Shown here: positions 15,354 through 23,034 of the stretch, in pieces
Numbering within the stretch: the first letter of the stretch is position 1
Layout: every line of letters starts with the position of its first letter
Made by a program: the position numbers and the translations under genes
The notes under the pieces: model-generated
Databases searched by the model: none
What the model was told of the DNA's origin: nothing
What the model saw: only the letters and a program-made list of their open reading frames with translations
Assembly: GCA_002412595.1 (NCBI GenBank)
Contig: DHVJ01000062.1
Coordinates: forward strand, 1-23,034
Direction of reading: 5' to 3'
From: Anaerolineaceae bacterium UBA5211
GTDB taxonomy: Bacteria; Chloroflexota; Anaerolineae; Anaerolineales; Anaerolineaceae
Length of the DNA stretch: 23,034 bases

Positions 15354-15890
15354 CTAATCAAGCAATTCGGGATGTTGTTTTAGTAAAGTATAAACAACAG
15401 GTTGAAGATTAAAATCCGTGTACATTCCATCTAGCTTATATCTATCGAAGAACATTATATTTCCAGGAGAATAAATAATCCCTGCATTAATTAATTCAAG
15501 AACGTCACCGTCTTCGTAATTGAGTTGCTGTGTTCTAGTATTTTTATTAATGAATGTTCTAAGAATTACTTTTTGTGTTTCTGTAAGAATCTTTAACCAA
15601 CTTATATAATTCTTTTTTCGTTCTGTTTTTTCAATTATTTTTCTCCCTTTTTCAAGGGTCCATTTAAACACCAGAACTAGAGGATATGACAAGAACATAA
15701 TTGCAGAAAGTAAAAATCCAATCCCAAAATACGGACGATATTCTGATTGGATCGTTTCTAGTCCTAAATTGGTAAGGACTTCGCTGTTACCAAAAGTAAT
15801 AAACCCACATAAAAACGTTAATGCTAATAAAACTCTGGGGGAGTATTTTGACCAATCTAAAAAACCACCAAGAAATTTTTCTAATGACAT
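15354..15890 (-). CDS. Superinfection exclusion protein B (SieB)-like membrane protein
   Basis: The 178-residue product has two N-terminal membrane helices (about residues 17-35 and 53-75) and a basic linker. A soluble C-terminal domain follows, with LTETQKVILRTFINKNTRTQ and then LNYEDGDVLELINAGIIYSP. This layout, including EYRPYFGIGF between the helices and a final HPELL, fits the SieB family, which in phages P22 and lambda blocks growth of superinfecting phage from the inner membrane. The gene is strongly AT-rich, unlike the host background, and follows the 701-residue gene on the same strand after about 180 bases. AGGA lies just before the ATG. The family call rests on recall; the function here is inferred. 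Confidence 0.68.
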   Translation of the reverse strand: MSLEKFLGGFLDWSKYSPRVLLALTFLCGFITFGNSEVLTNLGLETIQSEYRPYFGIGFLLSAIMFLSYPLVLVFKWTLEKGRKIIEKTERKKNYISWLKILTETQKVILRTFINKNTRTQQLNYEDGDVLELINAGIIYSPGNIMFFDRYKLDGMYTDFNLQPVVYTLLKQHPELLD

Positions 15891-16071
15891 ATATTCCTAC
15901 TTTATGTATTCTAAATATCAATATAATTCTGTATAAGAACCGTTTAATTTTAAATACCAACTTTGAAAAAACAAATGTTGCCAGAGGATTTTGGATTAAA
16001 TCTTATATCGTTAATAAGATTATCATTAATAATTGAGTTATCAATTCCTCTATTTGGTTTTCAAAGTAGTC

Positions 16072-18177
16072 TTATAAGGAAGACTTATACATCTTCTCGT
16101 AATCAAACCCATCAAATTTAGATTGAATTTCAAAATCATTTAACAGATCTGTCAGTACCTCAATATCAAAAAATAGTAAACGTTTATTGAATACACCACA
16201 TATCATTTGAAGACGTTCCCTTAAGTCTTCATTCAATATTGAAGGAGAAATTATTAATACTGTATTAAATGTGGATTTATCTATTTGTCCTAATACTTGA
16301 GACAGAAGGATAGCCCCATTATTATTTCTAGCTGTAAGTGTTCTATTCTTACCATTTGCCAATTTAGCAAAACCAAAAATATTAATTTTGTCACTTCCTA
16401 CCGAAGCTTCACCTTGAATATCAGATAGTTCAATTCCCTTGTGGCTAAGAATAGTTGGGTTTTTCAAATATCTAGCAACTAATGATCTTAGACAAATATA
16501 TTCATTATCCTTTATACAAGAAGAACAATTATCATCACTTACATTTTTACATTGTTCCCCGAATTTTCTGAGGATAATTTTTGCAGAATCTTTTTTTTGT
16601 TGGTTTAGGGAATAAGACATTGGCTGACGCAATTCTGTTAAATCGGAAGCATTAATTCTCACATCCATCATACTTAAACCAGTTTTTCCAAATGCTCTGT
16701 TTATATCTAAACTTATTTGATTTGTAGAAATTCGAAATGGCACACAAACCACTTGTTTTAACCGAACGATTTGATTAGAAACATGTTTTATTGATTCCAT
16801 TACTATTTCGTGTAGTTTCGATGTTGGAACCAAATCTAAATTATTATAGATATTATCTATTGAGATTTCTGAGTTCGTGAGCGGATGTTTCATCTGTGAC
16901 AAGTTCAATTCTTTGTTACTTGGATAACTTGTTACCTTTAATTTCCCATATTTCGAATTTAACTTTATAGACTGTGATTTACTTTCTGAATCTGTAAAAT
17001 ATGAAACATCACCCGTTTCGCTATCTGTTAGTTGAATTCTGGGATAATTAAATAAATCTGGTACTCCTTTTATTGCAATAATTTCTTTTAAGGTAAATTG
17101 ATGTGTCTCTTTATTTTCTAGTAGCATATTAATTAATATTTCAATTAACCTATAGGTTTCAGCCCGCAATGAAATATTACTTATGGTAGAAATTCTTGGA
17201 AGTTGAGCAATTCCCATACTCTCAATTACAGTCCCGAAATCCCCTTGATCTGTCATTTGGTTTAGTGTTTGACCTATTCTATCTAGTAGGGCAATACTAT
17301 ATTCTCTTACTGAAGTAACTGGTACTTCTCGAGGGATCCACAATTTACCAGAATCCGAAGTTACCCCAACACCTTGTTCTTGGATTGATCCTAAAGGTAA
17401 TATATAAAAACTATACTTTCTTTGACTTCTTGGATTTTCTTCTTCTGTTCTTGCAATAGTCTTTGTTGCAAGATTTTCATCAGCATATGTGATAGCAGCC
17501 GGAGTTGTTGCATCTGGGTCACTTAAAAAATAACCGGCTCGTTTTATATAATCAAAATCTCCTATTTGATTTAATAAAGGTCTTGTTAGAACTAGTGGTG
17601 ATAGATCAATTAGATAAATATTATTTATTGCTTCCGCAATAATTTTTCGCTCATGCTCATTTTGACATGCAATAATTGCTTTATTTGAAATATAGTTTAG
17701 GATTGCCAATCCAAATTTAAGTTCATAAATATGAGATTTTGCATAACCTTCAGGATTCCAATACCAATGAATCCGTTGCCATACTAATTGAATTTCAACA
17801 ATTTCATTTGACTTATGTATTACATCAATTACCCTGAAACCTTTTTCCGATGGAACAGATTTTGTTTCACCTATTCTTTTGAACTCATCATTCAACGATA
17901 ATAATGCTTTTGCATTATTTGGGATATCCGGTCTTTTTGTACTGAGAATCATTACATAAAAACTGGGTTTAAAAGCAATCTCCGATTTTTTAACTTCATT
18001 TTCAAGTTCAGGATAATTGATACATGCCTGTGACAATTTGCTAAGAAGCAAAGGTTTTTCCATCATGGAAACTTCTGCTTGAGTTAGGTTTAGATATCTA
18101 ATCGCTATATCTCTTAGATAATCTATACCTCTACTACGCAATCCAAACGATGAGATATTTGTTTCTTCTATTTTCAT
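16072..18177 (-). CDS. Large AT-rich protein of unknown function (701 residues), candidate defence protein
   Basis: I do not recognise this protein. The start at 18177 is chosen because AAAGGGG (18183-18189) precedes it at good spacing; an in-frame start 42 bases upstream has no such signal. No signal peptide or membrane helix is evident. The first two thirds look like mixed alpha/beta without known motifs. Near the C-terminus are four cysteines (about 543, 551, 554, 562; the last in YICLRSLVARYL) that could bind zinc. Next comes HKGIELSDIQGEASVGSDK and then INIFGFAKL, which loosely recalls a nuclease core of the PD-(D/E)xK type (Glu583, Asp586, Lys605). A beta/alpha ending follows (TVLIISPSILNEDL, LLFFDIEVLTDLL). 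It neighbours a SieB-like gene in an AT-rich segment, suggesting a role in phage or plasmid defence. Confidence 0.75.
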   Translation of the reverse strand: MKIEETNISSFGLRSRGIDYLRDIAIRYLNLTQAEVSMMEKPLLLSKLSQACINYPELENEVKKSEIAFKPSFYVMILSTKRPDIPNNAKALLSLNDEFKRIGETKSVPSEKGFRVIDVIHKSNEIVEIQLVWQRIHWYWNPEGYAKSHIYELKFGLAILNYISNKAIIACQNEHERKIIAEAINNIYLIDLSPLVLTRPLLNQIGDFDYIKRAGYFLSDPDATTPAAITYADENLATKTIARTEEENPRSQRKYSFYILPLGSIQEQGVGVTSDSGKLWIPREVPVTSVREYSIALLDRIGQTLNQMTDQGDFGTVIESMGIAQLPRISTISNISLRAETYRLIEILINMLLENKETHQFTLKEIIAIKGVPDLFNYPRIQLTDSETGDVSYFTDSESKSQSIKLNSKYGKLKVTSYPSNKELNLSQMKHPLTNSEISIDNIYNNLDLVPTSKLHEIVMESIKHVSNQIVRLKQVVCVPFRISTNQISLDINRAFGKTGLSMMDVRINASDLTELRQPMSYSLNQQKKDSAKIILRKFGEQCKNVSDDNCSSCIKDNEYICLRSLVARYLKNPTILSHKGIELSDIQGEASVGSDKINIFGFAKLANGKNRTLTARNNNGAILLSQVLGQIDKSTFNTVLIISPSILNEDLRERLQMICGVFNKRLLFFDIEVLTDLLNDFEIQSKFDGFDYEKMYKSSL

Positions 18178-18357
18178 CCGATCCCCTTTATTTAGTAATA
18201 GTATAACAATAACTTGCAAGGCAATAACATTTTTCGTTTTGCGATATTTGTAAATATTTATAGGGGTTTTTTTAGGGAAGTGTGCACATCAAAAGCAATT
18301 TTTTTATTCCCTCAGATGTGAATAATGAATTCTAATGACTATTATTGAATTTAACTT

Positions 18358-18396
18358 AAATAGAAATAGAAAGAGGTTGGATTTTTCTCCAACCTC
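18358..18396 (-). terminator. Intrinsic terminator of the nucleoside phosphorylase gene
   Basis: GAGGTTGGA (18373-18381) pairs with TCCAACCTC (18388-18396) around a six-base loop. Read on the minus strand, the hairpin follows the phosphorylase stop by about 20 bases and is followed by TTTCTATTTCTATTT, a T-rich tract. On the plus strand no T run follows, so it acts for the minus strand only. Confidence 0.75.
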
Positions 18397-18415
18397 GACA
18401 ATAATAATATTTTTC

Positions 18416-19135
18416 CTAATCCCCTTGCGCGATCTTGAGCATGGCCTCCAGCGCGATCAGGATGGCGTTCTCCTCGCCGCGGCGGAAGTCGGCTTCCTTG
18501 TCCTCGGGCTTGGTGGCCTGGTTGGTGCCATCAGAAGCGTACAGCGCGCCGGTGCGCCAGCCGCGGTACTGGCCAATGATGAAGAGCGTGTCGCTTTCCA
18601 TCTCGACCGAGACCACGCCGGCTTTCTTGAATAGCTCGCCGCGGGAATTATCCTCGCGCGGAGCGTAGAAAGCGTCGCCGGCAGCGCCCACACCGACCGT
18701 AGCCGGGATGTCCAGCGCTTCACTGGCTTCCACCAACGCCCGCAGAACTGAGAAGGTCGGAACGGCCGGAAATCTGAGCGGTAAATAAGCATTGGAGGTG
18801 CCGCCTTCGCGCACGGTGCCGCTGCCGATGATGACGTCACCCACCTGCTGGAAATCCTGGAACACGCCGCAGGAGCCCACGCGGATGAAGGTGTCGGCGC
18901 CCATATGGGCCAGCTCTTCCAAACCGATGGCCACCACCGGGCCGCCCATGCCGGTGCCGATCACGGTCATGGGAACGCCCTTATATTCACCCGTGTAAAC
19001 CACATACCCGCGGCTATCCGCCACCAGGCGGGGCGAATCGAAGTGATCCGCGATCTTCTTGGCGCGCTGCTGGTCGCCGGGGCAGAGCACGTAGCGGGCT
19101 ATGTCTTTTTCGTCACATTTAATATGCCATTCCAT
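18416..19135 (-). CDS. udp: Uridine phosphorylase-like nucleoside phosphorylase
   Basis: The 239-residue product belongs to the PNP/UDP phosphorylase family 1. The phosphate-binding LCPGDQQRAKKIA segment is at 17-29, GTGMGGPVVAIGLEEL at 60-75, RVGSCG at 85-90 and the ribose-binding EMESDTLF at 178-185. These enzymes cleave nucleosides with phosphate to give ribose 1-phosphate and base. The GTGMGGPV and RVGSCG forms favour uridine phosphorylase over purine-specific members, but substrate range is uncertain. GGAGGG lies just before the ATG. The gene diverges from the ribokinase operon and has its own terminator. It complements the two hydrolases by conserving bond energy as sugar phosphate. Confidence 0.88.
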   Translation of the reverse strand: MEWHIKCDEKDIARYVLCPGDQQRAKKIADHFDSPRLVADSRGYVVYTGEYKGVPMTVIGTGMGGPVVAIGLEELAHMGADTFIRVGSCGVFQDFQQVGDVIIGSGTVREGGTSNAYLPLRFPAVPTFSVLRALVEASEALDIPATVGVGAAGDAFYAPREDNSRGELFKKAGVVSVEMESDTLFIIGQYRGWRTGALYASDGTNQATKPEDKEADFRRGEENAILIALEAMLKIAQGD

Positions 19136-19158
19136 AACTTCCCTCCGATAATTTTAAG

Positions 19159-19203
19159 ATTGTCCAACAATTATAGCAGAGCGGCATGCTTAGGCTGTAT
19201 AAT
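19159..19203. promoter_or_regulatory. Divergent promoter region between phosphorylase and ribokinase operon
   Basis: On the minus strand an extended -10 box TGCTATAAT is present (TATAAT at 19175-19170) facing the phosphorylase gene. On the plus strand TATAAT lies at 19198-19203, about 50 bases before the ribokinase ATG. Neither has a clear -35 box. A small inverted repeat, ATTGT-CCA-ACAAT (19159-19171), overlaps the likely minus-strand start site and could be an operator. No regulator gene lies in the window beside it. Confidence 0.5.
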
Positions 19204-19252
19204 TTGGGTATCTTTTTTCCGTATCAACTTTTTTTTCTTATTGGAGGAACGC

Positions 19253-20170
19253 ATGAGTATAGTGGTATTTGGCAGTATCAATATGGACTTGACCGCTTAC
19301 GTCCCCAAACTCCCCAAGCCCGGTGAAACATTGCAAGGCAGCTCGTATATCACCGTGCCGGGCGGCAAGGGCAACAACCAATCCGTGGCCGCCTGCCGGT
19401 TGGGCGCGCCCACCCATTTCGTCGGGCGGGTGGGCACGGACGGTTTCGGCGAACAGGTGCTAAAGATCGTGGGGGAACAGAAAGTGGACCTGAGCCAGGT
19501 GCTAAAAGACCCCGAGCACGGCACCGGCATCGCCGTGATCTGCGTGGACCAGAATGCCGAGAACACCATCATCATCATCTCCGGCGCCAATTTCGCGTTG
19601 GACGACAGCGATGTGGCGCGCGCCAGCCAGGTGCTGACGGACGCCAAGGTGCTCATGCTTCAGCTGGAAGTTCCGCTGGATGCCTGCCTGAAAACGGCCA
19701 AAGCCGCCAAGGAAAAAGGTGTGAAAGTCGTCTTTGACCCCGCCCCGGCAATTCCCCTGCCGGATGAGGCTTTCAAGCTGATGGACTTCATCACCCCCAA
19801 CGAGACCGAAACCGAAATTTTAGTCGGTTTCAAACCCGAAAACGCCGAGGACGCCTCGAAAGCCGCCAAACTGTTCCTTGCCAAAGGCGTCGGCACGGCT
19901 GTCATTAAAATGGGCGCCAGGGGCGTTTACTACGAAAACAAGCACGAGAGCGGTTTTGTGCCGCCTTATAAAGTAACCCCCATTGATACGGTCGCCGCGG
20001 GCGACGCCTTCAACGCCGGGCTGGCCGTGGCCATCTCGGAAGGCAAACCGCTGGCGGAAGCCGTACGCTGGGGCGCCGCGGCCGGCGCCATCGCCACCAC
20101 GCGCAAAGGCGCCCTGCCGGCCATGCCCTACCGCGAAGAGCTGGAAACATTGATGAAGGAGCAAGCATGA
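19253..20170 (+). CDS. rbsK: Ribokinase
   Basis: The 305-residue enzyme phosphorylates D-ribose to ribose 5-phosphate. It has the N-terminal VVFGSINMDLTAYVPKLPKP segment, the GGKGNNQSVAACRLG sugar-binding motif, ITPNETE in the centre and DTVAAGDAFNAG near 247-258 with the catalytic Asp at 251. The AAGD form and a TRKGALPAMPYREE ending match classical ribokinases. GGAGG at 19243-19247 fixes the ATG at 19253; a much longer in-frame extension upstream overlaps the phosphorylase gene and is rejected. Its stop overlaps the next start (ATGA). It should use the ribose freed by the nucleoside hydrolases. Confidence 0.92.
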   Translation: MSIVVFGSINMDLTAYVPKLPKPGETLQGSSYITVPGGKGNNQSVAACRLGAPTHFVGRVGTDGFGEQVLKIVGEQKVDLSQVLKDPEHGTGIAVICVDQNAENTIIIISGANFALDDSDVARASQVLTDAKVLMLQLEVPLDACLKTAKAAKEKGVKVVFDPAPAIPLPDEAFKLMDFITPNETETEILVGFKPENAEDASKAAKLFLAKGVGTAVIKMGARGVYYENKHESGFVPPYKVTPIDTVAAGDAFNAGLAVAISEGKPLAEAVRWGAAAGAIATTRKGALPAMPYREELETLMKEQA

Positions 20171-21492
20171 GCAGCAAACTGATCACCAGCGACGTCATCC
20201 TGTGCCTGGATAGCGCCGATAGCATTTACAGGAACGGCTACATGGTGGTGGAAGACGACCGCATCAGCGAGATCGGCTTCCAGAAGGACCTGGACAGCCA
20301 ACGCAAATTCGACGAGACCGTGGAACTGGGCCCGCGCCTGGTGATGCCCGGCCTGGTGAATGCCCACACCCACAGCCCCATGACGCTCTTCCGCGGGCAC
20401 GTGGAAGGGCACACGCTTTTCACGCTGGACGGCTGGTTCAACACCATCCGCGTGCTGGAAATGAAGATCGACCCCGAAATGATCAGCCCGGGCGTGGCGG
20501 TCTCCTGCGCAGAAATGATCCGCACCGGCACCACCACCTTCGTGGACCAGTATTTCTGGATGGACCACATCATTCCGGAAGTGCGCAAGAGCGGCCTGCG
20601 CGCCGTGCTGGCTTACGGCATCGTCGAACTGGGTGAAGAAACCGCGCGTAAACGTGAACTGGCCGCGGCAGCCGCCTTTTTGGAATCCCTGCAGGATGAT
20701 CCGCTGCTGACCGGCTGGCTGGGACCGCACGCTTTCTTTGTGGATAACAGCGAAACCGCCATGGGATTGGAGAAAGAATTGGCCGACAAATACAAGGTCG
20801 GTTTCCACACGCACTTCGCCACCGGGCAGGAAGAGAACGATTACTGCCGCGAGCATTACGGCATCACCGCCATCCAGCAGTTGAGCAAGATGGGCTTCCT
20901 GGAATATCCCATCATCGCCGCGCACAGCATCGGCATCCCGCTGGAAGACCTGGACACGGTTTCAGGCAAGCCCTTCACGGTGGCCTTCGCGCCTTCCTCC
21001 GGCATGCGCAACGCGGCCGGCATCGCCCCGCTGAATGCACTGCGGGCGGCCGGTGTGAATGTGGCCTTGGGCACAGACAACGTCACCAATAACAATAACT
21101 ACGACATGTTCAAGGAAATGGCCGTGACCGGCAAGGTCATGGCGCTGCTGGAACGCAACGCGGACGCCATACCCACCCGTTATATCCTGGACATGGCTAC
21201 CATGGGCGGCGCGCGCGCCATCGGCATGGAAAAAGAGATCGGCTCACTCGAGACCGGCAAAAAAGCCGACCTGATCGCACTTGACCTGAACGAGATCGGC
21301 TGGGCGCCTTTCGGCGGGCAGGACTTCTACACCGCGCTGGTTTACGCAGTGAGCGGCTACCACGTGCGCGACGTGATGGTGAACGGCGATTGGCTATTCC
21401 GTAACAATGACTGGACCAGCATGGACTACCTGAAGGTGCGCGCTGAGCTGGAAGCCAAACACGACGAACTGATGCAACGCATCAAGGAATAA
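20167..21492 (+). CDS. Amidohydrolase of the nucleoside/SAH deaminase type (MtaD/chlorohydrolase family)
   Basis: This 441-residue metal-dependent hydrolase has the metal ligands in order: NAHTH (His67, His69), FHTHFATG (His214, His216), AAHSIG (His253) and LGTDN (Asp304). A GPRLVMPGLVNAHTHSPMTL start and a LETGKKADLIALDL composite domain near residue 360 match the MTA/SAH/adenosine deaminase and chlorohydrolase group. The usual HNPSSN element is altered to FAPSSGMRN, so the substrate may differ from MTA/SAH. In this operon it would suit deamination of a nucleoside or base such as adenosine, cytosine or guanine. Its start overlaps the ribokinase stop, suggesting coupled translation. Confidence 0.83.
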   Translation: MSSKLITSDVILCLDSADSIYRNGYMVVEDDRISEIGFQKDLDSQRKFDETVELGPRLVMPGLVNAHTHSPMTLFRGHVEGHTLFTLDGWFNTIRVLEMKIDPEMISPGVAVSCAEMIRTGTTTFVDQYFWMDHIIPEVRKSGLRAVLAYGIVELGEETARKRELAAAAAFLESLQDDPLLTGWLGPHAFFVDNSETAMGLEKELADKYKVGFHTHFATGQEENDYCREHYGITAIQQLSKMGFLEYPIIAAHSIGIPLEDLDTVSGKPFTVAFAPSSGMRNAAGIAPLNALRAAGVNVALGTDNVTNNNNYDMFKEMAVTGKVMALLERNADAIPTRYILDMATMGGARAIGMEKEIGSLETGKKADLIALDLNEIGWAPFGGQDFYTALVYAVSGYHVRDVMVNGDWLFRNNDWTSMDYLKVRAELEAKHDELMQRIKE

Positions 21493-21504
21493 AGGGATTA
21501 CGAA

Positions 21505-22428
21505 ATGAAGAGAGTGATCATCGACACCGACGCGGGCGTGGACGACGCCCTGGCCATCCTGATGGCTTTCGGACAAAAAGACGTCAAAATTGAAGCGTTC
21601 ACCACCGTGAGCGGCAACGTGGGCGTGGACAAGACCACTGCCAACGTACTCAAGATCCTGGATCTGGTCGGGCAGGACGTGCCGGTCTATGCGGGCTGCC
21701 CGCGCCCGCTGGTCTGCCCCAAATACGACGCTGCCAGCATCCACGGCACAGACGGATTGGGCGACGCCGGCATCCCGGCTTCCAAGCGCAAACCCGAAAG
21801 CAAGCATGCCGCGCTGGCATTGATCGACCTAGCCAACCAGAACCCGGGCGAGATCAGCCTGATCGCCATCGGCCCACTGACCAACCTGGCCGCGGCCCTC
21901 ACGCTCGACCCCGACCTGCCGGGCAAGTTCGCCGACCTGACCATTATGGGCGGCGCTATTTACGCGCGCGGCAACACGCACGTCACAGCCGAATTCAACA
22001 TTTACGCCGACCCGGAAGCCGCGCACATCGTCTTCGAGCGCTGGCCCAAGGTGCGCGTATTGTCCTGGGAAACCACCATGGCGTATCCCTTCAGCGGTGA
22101 GCAGGTCCAGCATTTCTTCGGCATGGGCACACCCAAGTCCAAATTTTTCCACGATATCTATCAAAAAACGCTGGGATTTCTGAAAGAGAAATTCCACCAG
22201 GACCTACTCTTCTCCGCGGATGGGCTGGCGGTGGCCTGCGCCCTTAACCCGGAAATTATCACGCGCAAAGAGGAGCACTTTGTTTCGGTGGAACTGAACG
22301 GCAGCGATACACGCGGCATGACCTGTGTGGACTGGCTTGGCATGAGCGGCAATCCCATCAACGCCGAGATCATCCTGGAACTCGACCATACGCGCTACGT
22401 GGAAATGATCGCAGCCGGTTTGCAGTAA
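21505..22428 (+). CDS. Nucleoside hydrolase (IunH family), with altered active-site histidine
   Basis: The 307-residue product has the canonical DTDAGVDDALAIL motif (Asp7, 9, 13, 14), then HGTDGLGDAG, AIGPLTNLAAAL, IMGGAIYARGN and EFNIYADPEAA in family order. At the place where most members have His-Asp, the protein reads FSADGLAVACAL: the Asp (239) stays, but an Ala (238) replaces the general-acid His. Some family branches with other leaving groups lack this His, so it may act on a different nucleoside. A purine-rich AAAGGG serves the ATG. It is in line with the ribokinase operon, 12 bases after the amidohydrolase, and clearly distinct from the hydrolase at 8086. Confidence 0.88.
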   Translation: MKRVIIDTDAGVDDALAILMAFGQKDVKIEAFTTVSGNVGVDKTTANVLKILDLVGQDVPVYAGCPRPLVCPKYDAASIHGTDGLGDAGIPASKRKPESKHAALALIDLANQNPGEISLIAIGPLTNLAAALTLDPDLPGKFADLTIMGGAIYARGNTHVTAEFNIYADPEAAHIVFERWPKVRVLSWETTMAYPFSGEQVQHFFGMGTPKSKFFHDIYQKTLGFLKEKFHQDLLFSADGLAVACALNPEIITRKEEHFVSVELNGSDTRGMTCVDWLGMSGNPINAEIILELDHTRYVEMIAAGLQ

Positions 22429-22430
22429 CC

Positions 22431-23034
22431 ATGACCGCTTTCGATAAGCAAAAGGTATTGGCCAAAGCGCAGGAATACGCTCCCCAGATGGAAGCGTTCC
22501 TGGCGGATATCGTGCGCATTCCCTCGGTCAACAAACGCGACCCCGAAGTGTGTGTGGCGGAACGTATCCTGCAGGAAGCCCAAAATCTGGGCTTCGACAG
22601 CGAGCTGGCCGCCAAAGACCCGCAGCGCCCGAATGTGCTGGCCCGCTACGGCCAGGGCGACAAGGGCTTCGCGCTGATCGGACACATCGACACCGTGGCC
22701 GAAGGCGATCACGCATCCTGGACATTTCCGCCCTTTGATGCGCACATCGACAACGGGCGCATGCTGGGGCGCGGCACAGCCGACAACAAGGGCGGCATCG
22801 CCATCGGCATGTACACCCTCAAACTGCTGCGCGAGCTGGAATTGATCGACCCGCAGCAGTGCGCCGTCACGCTGGCGGGAGTGGCCGACGAGGAAGCCGG
22901 CGCCTGCAGCACGCTGGGCGTGCGCTACCTGCTGGACAGCGGCAAGCTGCGCGCCAAAGGCGCCATCTACACTTACACCAGCGACATGGTGTGCATCGGC
23001 CACCGCGGCCTGCTGCGGCTGGAGATCCGCACCA
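22431..23034 (+). CDS. M20 family metallohydrolase, 3' end beyond window (possibly YgeY-like)
   Basis: The frame stays open for 201 codons to the window edge. Metal-binding motifs are in the standard M20 order: LIGHIDTV (His85, Asp87), GRGTADNKGG (Asp118) and ADEEAG (Glu154 general base, Glu155). It starts two bases after the hydrolase stop, so it belongs to the same operon. The M20 family includes peptidases, deacylases and carbamoylases. The WTFPPF...GRGT layout and a GHRGLLRLEI stretch resemble YgeY, an M20 protein in a purine-catabolism cluster of E. coli, which would suit the setting, but this is only a resemblance. Incomplete at its C-terminus. Confidence 0.85.
   Translation, partial: MTAFDKQKVLAKAQEYAPQMEAFLADIVRIPSVNKRDPEVCVAERILQEAQNLGFDSELAAKDPQRPNVLARYGQGDKGFALIGHIDTVAEGDHASWTFPPFDAHIDNGRMLGRGTADNKGGIAIGMYTLKLLRELELIDPQQCAVTLAGVADEEAGACSTLGVRYLLDSGKLRAKGAIYTYTSDMVCIGHRGLLRLEIRT

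Noticed and set aside
15821..16036. Plus-strand 71-codon frame between the two AT-rich genes
   Set aside because: It starts inside the SieB-like gene on the opposite strand, has no ribosome binding site and is low-complexity AT-rich sequence.
18905..19252. Long N-terminal extension of the ribokinase
   Set aside because: It is antisense to the phosphorylase gene and crosses the divergent promoter; GGAGG before 19253 fixes the start.
1..23034. CRISPR arrays, rRNA and tRNA genes
   Set aside because: No regularly spaced repeats of suitable length and no structured RNA gene were seen on either strand.

Overview
The window looks like chromosomal DNA from an anaerobic bacterium with a moderately GC-rich background (protein-coding flanks clearly GC-rich, codons ending mostly in G or C). 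Anaerobic life is suggested by a glycyl radical enzyme with its activase. The style of the genes (BMP-type nucleoside importer, YjjI/YjjW, strong GGAGG ribosome binding sites) would fit an Anaerolineae-type Chloroflexota, but that is inference; no marker gene in the window fixes the taxonomy.

Layout. Positions 1-25 are the outer end of an IS3-type (IS150-like) insertion sequence whose body lies left of the window. Then come a GT-C type membrane glycosyltransferase (103-2277) and a SAM methyltransferase (2376-2987) with a near-perfect sigma-70 promoter. From 3196 to 8016 lies a complete BMP-type nucleoside ABC importer (lipoprotein, double ATPase, two permeases), with a hairpin between the lipoprotein and ATPase genes and a strong terminator at the end. 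From 8086 to 12432 a second tight group encodes a nucleoside hydrolase, a PfkB sugar/nucleoside kinase, a YjjW-type radical SAM activase and a YjjI-type glycyl radical enzyme, followed by a lone extra permease (12457-13536).

From about 13540 to 18415 the content changes. An AbiEi-type antitoxin is followed by a frameshifted, truncated relic of its AbiEii toxin. The relic is fused to a duplicated 3' end of the lone permease gene. A small GC-rich membrane protein gene follows on the minus strand. Then comes a strongly AT-rich segment with a SieB-like superinfection-exclusion protein and a 701-residue protein of unknown function, both on the minus strand. This is best read as acquired defence DNA inserted into the nucleoside region.

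From 18416 the GC-rich nucleoside theme resumes: a uridine-phosphorylase-like gene (minus) diverges from an operon with ribokinase, an amidohydrolase of the nucleoside/SAH deaminase type, a second nucleoside hydrolase and an M20 metallohydrolase cut by the window end.

Together the genes describe import of nucleosides (BMP ABC system), cleavage of the N-glycosidic bond (two hydrolases, one phosphorylase), base deamination (amidohydrolase) and phosphorylation of the released sugar (ribokinase, PfkB kinase). The YjjI/YjjW pair sits inside this pathway with no reaction assigned that I know of, which makes it the most interesting metabolic unknown. The 701-residue protein is the most interesting defence unknown.
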